The notes below the pieces were generated by a model. That model saw nothing but the letters and a program-made list of their open reading frames with translations. It did not search any database and was not told the DNA's origin. From positions 23,898,406-23,962,405 of the forward strand of contig JAJKFL010000004.1 of assembly GCA_021186555.1 (NCBI GenBank): a DNA stretch of 64,000 bases, in the 5' to 3' direction. Each line of letters opens with the position of its first letter. Within the stretch, counting starts at the first letter, position 1. A program made the translations under genes and the position numbers. Source of the DNA: Reticulitermes speratus (Eukaryota; Arthropoda; Insecta; Blattodea; Rhinotermitidae). Shown here in pieces: positions 34,840-47,000 of the stretch.

Positions 34840-37800
34840 CGCCCAGTGCCCTCACCGACCAAGAGAACAGAGGCCTGAGCAGCGCCCTCAACTGTCGTGC
34901 CCGCCAAGTCTGTGGCTGGCTGAGCCCACGCCGTCCAAGCAAACTAACGCCAGACCAGCGCCCTCACCTGTCGTGTCCGCCACCACAGTGGCTAGCTGAG
35001 CCCACGCCGACCGAACGAACTGAGGCCAGAGCCTCGCCCTCACCTGACGTGCCCGCCACCACAGTGGCAGGTTGAGCCCACGACTGACAAGCAATCAAAG
35101 GCCAGAGCAACGACCTCACCTGTCGTGCTCGCCACCACAGTGGTTGGCTGAGCCCACGCCATTATAGTGAACAGAGGCCAGAGTAGAGACCTCACCTGTA
35201 GTGCCCGCCATCAAAGTGGATGGCTTAGCCAAAGCCGACCAATCGAACAGAGGCCAGAGGAGCGCCCTCAAATGTCGTGCCCGCCTCCACATTGGCTATG
35301 TGAGCCCACACCGACCAAGCTAACAGACGCCAGAGCAGCGTTCTCACCTGCTTTGCCCGACTCCACAGTGGCTGGCTGAGCCCTCACCGACCAAGCGAAC
35401 AGAGGCCAGAGCAACGCCCTCACCTGTCGTGCCCGCCAACACAGTGGATGACTTAGCCCAAGCCGAACGAGCAAACAGATGTCAGAGTAGCGCCCTCAAA
35501 TGCCGTGCCCTCCACCACAGTGATTGGATGAGCCCACGCAGACTGAGCGAACAGTAGCCAGTCTAGCGCTGGCTGGCTGAGCTCACTACGACCGAGGAAC
35601 AGAGGCCAGAGCAGCGCCAACACCTATCGTGCCCGCCACCACAGTGGCTGTCTGAGTCCACGCCGACCGAGCGATCTGAGTACAGAGCAGCTCCTCAAAC
35701 ATTGTGCCCGCCACAACAGTGGCTGGCTGAGCCCACGCCGTCCGTTCGAACAGTGTCCAGAGCAGAGCCCTCAACTGTCGTCCCGCCAACACAGTGTCTG
35801 GCTGAGCCCACGACGAACAGATGCCAAATCAGCGCCCTCACCTGACCTGCTCGTCACCACAGTAGCTTGCTCGGCCTACGACGAACAAGCGAACAGAGGG
35901 CACAGTAGCGACCTCGAATATCGTGCCCGCCACCACAGTGGCTGGCTGAGCCTACGCCGAAAAAGCGATCGGTGGAAAAGAGCAGTGCCCTCAGATTTCG
36001 TGCCCGCCACCACAGTGGCTGGCTGAGCCCACGCGGATCGATCGAATAGAGGCCAGAGCAGCGCACTCACTTGTCCCCGCCACCTCAGTGGCTCTCTGAT
36101 CCCTCCAAACCAAGCGAACAGAAGCCAGAACAGCGCCATCAACTGTTTTGCCAGCCACAACTGTGGCTGTCTAAGCCCACGCCGACCAAGCGAACAGAGG
36201 CCAGAGCAGCGCCCTCACCTTTCGTCCCCGCCAACCCAGTGGAAGGCTGTGCCCAGGCCGACCAAGTGAACAGCGGCCAGAACAGCGCCCTCAACTTTCG
36301 TGCCCGCCATCTCTGTGGCTGGCTGAGCCTACGCCGTCCAAGCGAACACGCCAGAGCAGCGCCCACACTTGTCGTGTCAGCCACCAAAGTGGCTAGCTGA
36401 GCCCACACCTACCGATCGAACTGACGCCAGAGTAGCGCCCTCACCTTTCGTGCCCGCCACCAGTGGCTGGCTGGACCCACGCTGACCAAGCGAACAGAGG
36501 CAAGAACATCGCCCTCACCTGACGTGTCCGCCATTACAGTGGCTGTCTTTGACCGGGCGACCAATGGCCAGAGCAGCGCCCTTACCTGATGTGCCCGCCA
36601 TCACAGTGGATGGCTGAGCCCACGCCGACCGAGCGAACAGAGGCCAAGTTAACGCCCTCAACTGTCGTGCCCGCCAGCCCAGTGGCTAGCTGTGCCCACA
36701 CCGACCGAGAGAACAAGAGGTCAGAAAAGCGCCCTCTATTGTCGTGCCCGCCATCTCTGTGGCTAGCTGATCGCACGCCCTCCAAGCGAACTGAGGCCAG
36801 CGCAGCGCCCTCACCTGTCGTGTCCGCCACAACAGTGGCTGGCTGTGTCCACGCCGACCAAGCGAACAGAAGCAAGAACATCGCCCTCACTTGTGTCCGC
36901 CATCACAGTGGCTGGCTCTGCCCACGCCTACCGAGAGAACAGAGGCCAGACCAGCGCCCTCACCTGTCGTGTCCTCCACCACAGTGGCTGGTTGAAACCA
37001 CGCCGACCGAGCCAACAGTGGCCTGAGCAAGGCCCTCACATTTTGTGCCCGCCACCACAGTGGCTGGCTCATTCCACGACGAACCATCGAATAGAGACCG
37101 GAGCAGCGCACTCACCTGTCGAGCCCGCCACCACAGTGGCTGTCTGAGCCCACGCCGACCGAGGAACAGAGGCCAGAGCAGCGCCCTCACCTGTCCTACA
37201 CGCCCACACAATGGCTGGCTGGGCCCACGCCGACCAAGCGATCATTGGCCACAGCAGCGGCCTCACCTGACCTACTCGACACCACAGAGGCTTGATCAGC
37301 CCACGCTGAACAAGCGAACAGAGGACAGAGCAGCGCCCTCAACTGTTGTGCCCGCCACCACAGTGGCTGGCTGTCTCCACGCTGAACAAGCGATCAGTGG
37401 CCAGAGCAGCGCCCTCACCTGTCGTGCCCGCCTCCACAGTTGCTTGCTGAGCCCACGCCGACCAAGCGGACAGAACTCAGAGCAGCGCCTTCACCAGTTG
37501 TTACCTCCTCATCAGTGGCTGATTGAGCTAACGCCGACCGTGCGAACAGAGGCCAGAGAAGCGCCCTCTTAAGTCTTTCCTGCCACCACACTGGCTGTTT
37601 GAGCCCACTCTGAACGATTGAATAGAGGCCTGACAATCGCCCTCAACTGTCCTGTCCACCACGATAGTTGATGCATGAGCCCCGCCGAACGTGCGTACAG
37701 ACGCCAAAGTAGCCCTCTCACCTGTCGTGTCCGCCACCACAGGAGCTGGCTGAGCACACGCCGAACAATCGAACAGAGGCCAGAGGAGAGCCCTCAAATG

Positions 37801-40800
37801 TTGATCCCGCCACCACAGTGGCTGGCTGAGCCCACGCCGACCGAGCAAACTGAGGCCAGAGCAGCGACCTCACCTGTCGTGCCCACCAACACAGTGGCTG
37901 GCTTAGAGCAAGCCGAACGAGAGAACAGAGGCCTAAGCAGCGCCCTCAAATGTCGTGCCCTCGACCACAGTGGCTCTCTGCTCCCCCAGACCAAACCAAC
38001 TGAAACCAGAGCAGGTTCTTGCAGTGTCTTGCCCGCCACAACAGTGGATGTCTAAGCCCACACCGACCAAGCGAACAGAGGCCAGAGCAGCGCCCTCAAC
38101 TTTCGTCCCCGCCTCCCCCGTGGCAGTCTGTGCCCACGCCGACCAAGTGAACAGAGGCCAGAGCAGCGCCCTCACCTTTCGAGCCCGCCATCTCTGTGGC
38201 TGGTTGAGCTCACGACGACCGAGCGAAAAGTGGCCTGAACATCTTCCTCACCTCTCGTTATCAGCCATCGCAGTGGCTGGCTGAGCCCACGCCGAACGAT
38301 CGAATAGTGGCCAGAGCAGCGCCTTCACCTGTCGTGCCCGCCAACACAGTGGCTGTATGAGCCCACGCTGACCGTTCTAACAGTGTCCATAGCAGCGCCC
38401 TCAACTGTCGTGCCCACCACCACAGTGTCTGGCTGAGCCCACGCCGACCGACTAACAGATGACAGAGCAGCGCCCTCACCTGTCCTGTACGTCACCACAG
38501 TGGCTCACTCGGCCCACACCGAGAAAGCGATCGATGGCCAGAGCAGCGCCTTCAGCTTTCGTGCCCGCCGCCACAGTGGCTGGCTGAGCCCACGCCGAAC
38601 AATCGAATAGAGGCCAGTGCAGTGGCCTCACCTTTCGTGCCCGCCACCACATTGGCTGCCTGAGCCCATGCCTACCGAACGAATAGAGGCCAAAGCAGCG
38701 CCCTCACCTGTCTTTTCCGCCACCACATTGCCTGGTTGGGCCAAACGCCGACCGTTCGAACAGTGTCCAGAGCAGCGCCCTACACTGTCTTGCCCGCCTC
38801 CACAGTGTCTGGCTGAGCCCACGCCGACCGACGAACAGATGCCAGAGCAGCGCCCTCACCTGTCCTGTTCGTCACCTCAGTGGCTCGCTCGGCCCACGGC
38901 AAACAAGCGAAGAGAGGGCAGAGTAGCGACCTCGAATGTCGTGCACGCCACCACAGTGGCTGGCTGAGCCCACGCCGAAAAAGCGATTGGTGGCCAGAGC
39001 AGGTCCCTCAGGTTTCTTGCACGCCACCACACTGGCTGGCTGAGCCCACGTCGAACGATCGAATGAAGGCCAGAGAAGCGCCGTCACCTTTCGTGCCCGC
39101 CAACACAGTGGCTGGCAGAGCCCACGCCGACCAAACGTACAGAGTCCAGAGTAGCGCCCTAACCTGTCGTTTCAACCACCACAGTGGCTGGCTGAGCCCA
39201 CGCTGACCGAGAGAACAGAGCCCAGACAATGGATGACTTAGCCCATGCCGACCAAGCGAACAGAGGCCTGAGCATTGCCCTCACCTGTATTTCCCGCCAC
39301 AACAGTAGTGGTGAGCACACGCCGCCCAAGCGTACAGAGGCCAGAGCATCGCCATCACCTGTCGTCCCTGCCAAACCCAGTGGTTGGCTGAACCCACGTG
39401 GACCGAGAGAAAAGAGGCCAGTTTTTCCTCATTCAACAGTTAAGCCCACCACCACAGTTCCTGGCTGAACCCACGCCGGCCAAGTGAGCAGAGTCCAGAA
39501 ACGCGCCCTCTCATGTCGTGCCCGCCACCACATGGCTGGCTGTGCACAAGACGACCAAACAAATTAAGGTCAGAGCACCGCCCTCATCTGTCGTGCCCGA
39601 CACCACAGTGGCTGGTTGGCCCCACGCTGACCAAGCGAACAGAGGCCAGAGCAGCGCCCTCACATGTCGTGTGCCCCACCACAGTGGTTGGCTGAGCCCA
39701 CGCAGACCGAGCGAACAATAGCCAGTCTAGCGCCCTAATCTGTCGTGCCCGCCACCTCAGTGGCTCTATGATCCCTCCAGACCAAGCGAAAAGAGACCAG
39801 AGCATCTCTCTCAACTGTCGTGCCCGCCAACACATTGGGTGGCTGAGCCCACGCCGACCAAGCGGACAGAACACAGAGAACCGCCCTAACCAGTCGTGCC
39901 CTCCACCACAGTGGCTGGTTGTTCCCACGCCGACAAAGGGGGCAGAGGTCAGACCATCGCCCTCAACTGTAATGCCCGCCACCACAGTGGCTGGCTGAGC
40001 CCACGCCGACTGAGACAATAGAGGCCAGAGCAGCGCCCTCACCTTTCGTACCCGCATCCTGTGTGGCTGACTGAGCCCACGCCGACCGAGCGAACTGAGG
40101 CCAGAGCAGCGCCTTCACCTGTCGTGCCAACCACCACAGTGGCTGTCTGATCCCACGCCCACGAAGCGAACAGAGGCCAGCGCAGTGCCCTCACCCGTCG
40201 TGCCCGCCAATGCCGAGCCGACGCCTACGGAGAGAACAGATGCCAGAGGACCGCCCTCAAATGTCGTGACCGCCACCACAGTGGCTGGCTGAGCCCACGA
40301 CGACCGAGAGTACAGAGGCCAGATTAACGCCCTCAAATGTCGTGCCCGCCAGCCCAGTGGCTGGCTGTGCCCACACCGACCGAGAGAACAAGAGTTCATA
40401 GTAGCGCCCTCACTTGTCATGCCCGCCATCTCTGTGGCTGGCTGAGCACACGCCGTCCAAACGAACAGGCCAGAGTAGCGCCCTAACCTGTCGTGTCGGC
40501 CACCACAGTGGCTGGCTGTGTCCACGCCGACCAAGCGAACAGAGGCAAGAACATTGCACTCACCTATCGTGTCCTCCACCACAGTTCTTGCTGAAACCAC
40601 GCCGACCGAGCGAACAGAGGCCTGTGCAACGCCCTCACATTTTGTGCCCGCCACCACAGTGGCTGGCTCATTCCACGATGAGCGATCGAATAAAGGCCAG
40701 AGCAGCGCCCTCAACTGTCGTGCCCGCCAGCCCAGTGGCTGGATGTGCCCACACCGACCGAGAGAACAAGAGGTCAGAGTAGCGCCCTCACTTGTCGTGT

Positions 40801-43800
40801 CCGCCACCACACTGGCTGGCTGTGTCCACGCCGACCAAGCGAACAGACGCAAGAATATCGCCCTCACTTGTGTCCGCCATCACAGTGGCTGGCTGTGCCC
40901 ACGCCTACCGAGAGAACAGAGGCCAGAGCAGCGCCCTCACCTGTCGTTTCCTCCACCACAGTGGCTGGCTGAAACCACGCCGACCGAGCGAACAAAGGCC
41001 TGAGCAACGCCCTCATATTTTGTGCCCGCCACCACAGTGGCTGGCTCAGTCCTCGCCGACCGAGCGAACAGAGGCCAAAGCAGCGCTCTCACCTGTAGTG
41101 TCCGCCAACACATGGGCTGGCTGAGCCCAAGCCGGCCGATTGAACAGAGGCCAGAAGAGCGCCCTCAAATTTCGTGCCCGCCTCCACAGTGGCTGCATGA
41201 ACCCACGCCGACTGAGCGAACTGAAGCCAGATCAGCGCCCTCACCTATCGTACCCGCCACCACAGTGGCTGGCTGAGCCCACGCCCTGGGAGCGAACTGA
41301 GTCCAGAGCAGCTCCCTCAACTATTGTGCCCGCCACCACAGTGGCTGCCTGAGCCCACGCCGACCGACCGAACAGAGGCCAAATCAGCGCCCTCACCTGT
41401 CGTGTCCTCCACCACAGTGGCTGGCTGAGCCCACGCCGACCGGTCGAACAGTGTCCAGAGCAGCGCCCTCAACTGTCTGGTCCGCCATCACAGTGTCTGG
41501 CTGAGCCCACGCCAACCGACGAACAGATGCCAGAGCAGCGCTCTCACCTGTCCTGCTCGTCAACACAGTGTCTCGCTCGGCCCACGCCGAACAAGCGAAC
41601 AGAAAGCAGAGTAGCGACCTCGAATGTCGTGCCCGCCATCACAGTAGCTGGTTGAGCCCACGCCGAAAAAACGATCGGCGGCCAGAGCAGCGCCCTCAGC
41701 TTTCGTGCCCACCACCACAGTGCTTGGCTGAGCCCACGCCAAACGATTGAAGAGGCCAGAGCAGCGCCTTCACCTATCGTGCCCGCTAACAGTAGATGGC
41801 TGTGCCCACTCCGACCAAACGTACAGAGTCCAGAGTAGCGCCCTCAACTGTCGTGTCCACCACCACCGTGTCTGGCTGAGCCGACGCCGACCGACGAACA
41901 GATGCCAGAGCAGCGCCCTCACTTGTCCTGCCCGCTACCACAGTGGCTGTCTGAGTCCACGCCGACCGAGCGCACTGAGTTCAGAGCAGCTCGCTCAACT
42001 ATTGTGCCCGCCACCACAGTCGCTGGCTGAGCCCACTTCAAACGATCGAACAGAGGCCAGAGCAGCGCCCTCACCTGTCGTGCCCTCCAACACTGGCTGG
42101 CTGAGCCCACGCCGACCGTTCGAACAATTGCCAGAACAGCGTCCTCACCTGTCCTGTTCGTCACCGCAGTGGCTCGCTCGGCCCACGCAGAACAAGCGAA
42201 CAGAGGGCAGAGTAGCGACCTCGAATGTCGTGCCCGCCACCACAGTGGCTGGCTGAGGCCACGCCGATAAAGCGATCGGTGGCCAAAGCAGCGCCCTCAG
42301 CATTCGTACCCGCCACCACAGTGTCTGGCTGAGCCCAAGCCGACCTACGAACAGATGCCAGTGCAGCGCCCTCACCTGTCCTGCTCGTCACCAGTGGCTC
42401 GCTCGGCCCATGCCGAACAAGCGAACAGAGGGCAGAGTAGCGACCTCCAATCTCGTACCCGCCTCCACAGTGGCTGGCTGAGCCCACACCGAAAAAGCGA
42501 TCGGTGGCCAGAGCAGCGCCATCAGCATTTGTGCCCGCCCCACAGTGGCTGGCTGAGCCCACGCCGAACGATCGACTAGAGGCCAGAGCAGCGCCCTCAC
42601 CTCTCGTGCCCGCCACCACATTGGCTGCCTGAGCCCATGCCTACCGAGCGAATAGTGGCCAAAGAAGCGCCCTCACCTCTTGTCCGCCACCATAGTGGCT
42701 ATCTGAGACCACGCCGATCGATCGAACAGTGTCCAGATCAGCGAACTCAACTGTCGTGCCTGCCAACACAGTGGCTGTCTGAGCCCACGCCGACCGAGGA
42801 ACAGAGGCCAGAGCAGCGCCTTCAACTGTCATGCCCGCCCACACAATGGCTGGCTGGGCCCACGCCGACCAAGCGATCAGATGCCAGAGCAGCGCCCTCA
42901 CCTGACCTGCTCGACACCACAGTCGCTCGATCGGCCCACGCTGAACAAGCGAACAGAGAACGGAGCAGCGCCCTCAACTGTCGTGCTTTCCACCACAGTG
43001 GCTGGCTGTCTCCACGCCGAACAAGCGATCGTTGGCCAGAGCAGCGCCCTCACCTGTCGTGCGCGCCACCACATTGGCTGCCTGAGCCCATGCCTACCGA
43101 GCGAATAGAGGCAAAAGAAGCGCCCGCACCTCTCTTGTCCGCCACCACAGTGGCTGGCTGAGCCAACGCCAACCGATCGAACAGAGGCCAGAGCAGCGCC
43201 CTCACTTGACATGCCCGCCACCACAGTGTCTGGTTAAGCCCACGCTGACCAAGCGAACAGAGGCCAGAGCAGCGCCTTCACCTGTGGTGTCCGCCAACAC
43301 AGTGGCTGGCTGAGCCTACGCCGACCAAGGGTACAGAGGCATGAGCAGCACCCTCACCTGTCGTGCCCGCCTCCACAATGCCTGCCAGAGCCCACGCCAC
43401 CCAAGCGAACAGAAGCAAGAGTATCGCTCTCACCTGTCGTTACCGCCACCACAGTACCTCTGTGAGCCCACGCCGTCTAAGCTAACAGAGGCCAGAAAAG
43501 CCTCCTCACTTGTTGTGCCCGACTCCACAGTGGCTGGCTGAGCCGACGTCGAACAAGCGAACAGAAGCCAGAGCAGCGCCCTCACTTGTCGTGCCAGCCA
43601 ACACAGTGTCTTGCTTAGCCCATGCCGAAACAACGGAGGCCAGAGCAGCGCTCTCATGTGTCGTTCCCGCCACCACAGTGGATGGATGGGCCCACATCGA
43701 CCAAGCGAGCAGAGACCAGAACAGTGCCCTGACCTGTCGTGTCCGCTATCACAGTGGTTGGCTGAGGCCACGCCGACCGAGCGAACTAAGGCCAGTGAAA

Positions 43801-44052
43801 CGCCCTCACATATCTTCTCCACCACAAAGTGTCTGGTTGAGCCCACGCCGACCAAGCGAACCGAGGCCAGAGCAGCGCCCTCACCTGTGGTGCCCGCTAC
43901 CACAGTGGCTGGCTGAACCCACGCCGTCCTAGCGAACAGAGGACAGAGCAGCAACCTCACCTGTAGTGCCCGCCATCACAGTGGCTGCCATACCCCACGC
44001 CGACCAAGCGAACAGAAGCAAGAGCATTGCACTCACTTGTCGTTCCCGCCAC
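34840..44052 (+). repeat. 76-bp satellite array, forward orientation (about 120 units)
   Basis: The unit consensus begins CACAGTGGCTGGCTGAGCCC, continues ACGCCGACCGAGCGAACAGA and GGCCAGAGCAGCGCCCTCAC, and ends CTGTCGTGCCCGCCAC. Units vary in length by a few bases. Distinct unit types recur in fixed order (higher-order repeats). One block (lacking the usual GGCTG, with CTCGCTCGGCC, then AAAAAGCGATCGGTGG, then AACGATCGAATAG units) occurs near 35.80-36.07, 38.81-39.08, 41.50-41.77 and 42.33-42.60 kb. Another block recurs near 36.60-37.09, 40.28-40.69 and 40.70-41.06 kb. All reading frames in it are accidental. Confidence 0.95.
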
Positions 44053-44070
44053 TGCGGTGGAGGGCACGAC
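44039..44070. repeat. Head-to-head inversion point of the satellite
   Basis: GTCGTTCCCGCCAC, the four bases TGCG, then GTGGAGGGCACGAC form a near-perfect 14-bp palindrome made of two opposed satellite unit ends. Units run forward before it and reverse after it. Confidence 0.9.
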
Positions 44071-47000
44071 TGGTGAGGGCGCTGCTCCTTGTTCTGTCCG
44101 ATTGGTCGGCGTGAGCTCAGCAGGCCACTGTTGTGGCGGCACGACAGGTGATGGAGTTGATCTGGCCTCCGATCGCTTGTTTGGCGTGGGCTGATGCAGC
44201 CACTGAGGTTGCGAGCTCGAAAGATGAGGGCGCTGGACTGGCCTCTGTTCGCTCGGTCGACGTGGTCCGAGCGAGCTACTGTGGTGACGAGCAGGACAGG
44301 AGAGTGCGCTGCTCTGGCCTCTGTTATCTTGGTCGGCATAGGCCCAGCCAGACACTGTTTGGGCGGGCACGACAGCTGAGGGCGCTGCTCTGGCTTCTAA
44401 TCCTCGGTCGGCGTGGGCTCAGCCAGCCACTGGTGGCGGACACGACAGGTGTGGGCGCTATTTTGGCCTCTGTTCGCTCTGTCGGCGTTGACTCAGCCAG
44501 TCACTGTGGTGGCGGACACGACAGGTGTGGGCGCTTTTGGCCTCTGTTCGCTCTGTCGGCGAAAACTCAGCCAGTCACTGTGACAGCGGAGACGACATGT
44601 CAGGGCGCTTCTCCGGCCTCTGTTCGATTGGTCGGCGCGGGCTCAGCCAGCCCCTGTTTTGGCGGACACGAGAGCTGAGAGGGCTGCCTTGGCCTCTGTA
44701 CGCTCGGTCGGCGTGGGCTCAGGCAGCCACTGTGGTGGCGGGCAGGACAGGTGAGGGCGCTGCTCTGGCCTCTGTTCGCTCGGTCGTCGTGAGCTCAACC
44801 AGCCACTGTGGTGGAGGTCACGACTAGTGAGGGCGCTGGTCTGTGATCGGTCCGCTTGGTCGTCGTGGGCTCAGCAAGCCACTGTGTTGTCGACCAGGAG
44901 AGGTGAGGGCGCTGCTCTTGCCTCTGTTCGCTTGGTCGGCGTAGGCCCAGCCAGCCACTGTGTGGCCAGGGACGACAGGTGAGGGCGCTTCTTTGGCCTC
45001 TGTTCGCTCGATCGGCGTGGGCTCAGCCAACCAATGTGGTTGCGGGCACAACATTTGAGGGCGATCTTCTTGCCTCTGTTCGAATGGTCGGCGTGGGCGC
45101 AACCAGCCCCTGTGGTGGCGGACACGACAGGTGAAAGTGCTGCTTTGGCCTCTGTATGCTCCGTCGGCGTGGGATCAGGCAGCCACTGTGGTGGCGGGCA
45201 AGACAGGTGAGGGCGCTTCTCAGGCCTCTATTCAATCGTTCGGCATGGGCTCATACAGCCACTGTGTTGGCGGGAATTACAGATGAGGGCGCTGCTCTGT
45301 CCTCTGTTCGCTCGGTCGGCGTGAGCTCAACCAGCCACTGTGGTGGAGGTCACGACTGGTGAGGGCGCTGCTCTTTGTTCTGTCCGCTTGGTCGGCGTAG
45401 GCTCAGCAAACCACTGTGGTGACGGGCAATACAGTTGAGGTCGATGCTGTGGCCTCTGTTCACTAGAACGTCGTGGGCTCAGCCAACCACTGTGGTGGCG
45501 GACACGACAGGTGATGGCGCTGTTTTGGCTTGTGTTTGCTTGTTAGGCGTGGGCTCAACCTGCCACGGTGGTGGCGGGCACGTCAGGTGAAAGCGATGCT
45601 GTGCCCTCTGTTCGCTCGGTCGGCGTGGGCACAGCCAGCCACTGTGAAGACGGACACGACAGGTGAGGGCGATGTTCTTGCCTCTGTTCGCATGGTCGGC
45701 GTGGGTCCAGCCAGCCATTGAGGTGGCGGGCACGACAGGTGAGGGCGCTGTTCTTGCGTCAGTTCCTTCGGTCAGCGTGGTCTCAACTAGCCACTGTGTT
45801 GGCGGACACGACAGGTGTGGGCGCTGCTCTGGCGTCAGTTCGCTCGGACGGCGTGAGCACAGCCAGCCACTGAGATGGCGGGCACGAGAGGCTCTGGCCT
45901 CTGTTCTCATGGTCGGCATGGGCACAGCCAACCACTGGGGTGGCGGAGACGAAACGTGAGGACGCTGGTCTTGCCTCTTTTCGCTTGGTCGGCGTGGGCT
46001 TAGACAGCCACTGTTGTGGCGGGCAGGACAATTGATGGCGCTGCTCTGGTCTCTGTTCGCTTGGTCTGGGGGGATCAGAGAGCCACTGAAGTGGCGGGCA
46101 CGACAGATGAGGACGCTGTTCTGGCTACTGTTGCCTCAGGCTGCGTGGGCTCATCCAACGACTGTGGTGAAGGGCACGAAATTTGAGGGCGCTGCTCTGG
46201 CCTCTGTTCGCTCGTTCGGCTTGGGCTAAGCCAGCCACTTGGTTGGCGGGCACGACAGGTGAGGGCGCTGCTCTGGCCTCAGTTCGCTCGGTCGGCGTGG
46301 CTCAGCTTGTCACAGTGATGGCGGACACGACATTTGAGGGCGCTGATCTGGCCTCTTTTCGCTTGGTCAGCGTTGGCCCAGCCAGCCACTGTGGTGGCGA
46401 GCACGACAGGTGAGGGCGCTTCTCAGGCCTCTGTTCGCTTCAATCTTTCGGCGTGGGCTCAGACAACCACTGTGTTGGCTGGCATGATAGTTGAAGGCCC
46501 TGCTCTGACCTCTGTTCGCTCGGTCGGCGTGGGCTCAACCAGCCACTGTGTTGGAAGTCACGAATGGTGAGGGCGCTACTCTGTGTTCTGTCCACTTGGT
46601 CGGCGTGGGCTTAGCAAGCTACTGTGGTGGCGGGCACGACAGTTGAGGGCGCTGCTCTGGCTTCCGATCGTTTGTTCGGCGTGGGCTCAACCAGCCACAG
46701 TGGTGGCGGGGACGACAGTTGAGGGCACTGCTCTGCCCTCTGTTTGCTTGTTCAGCATAGGCCGAGAGAGCCGCTGTGTTGGCGTGCACGACAGGTGAGG
46801 GCGCTGCTCTGGCCTCTGATCACTCGGTCGGCGTGGGCTCAACAAGCCACTGTGTTGGAAATCACGAATGGTGAGGGCGCTGCTCTGTGTTCTATCCGCT
46901 TGTTCGGCGTGGGCTTATCAAACCACTGTGGTGGCAGGCAAGAAATGTGAGGGCACAACTTTTGCCTCTTTTCACTTTGTCTTCGTGGGCTCAGCCAGCC

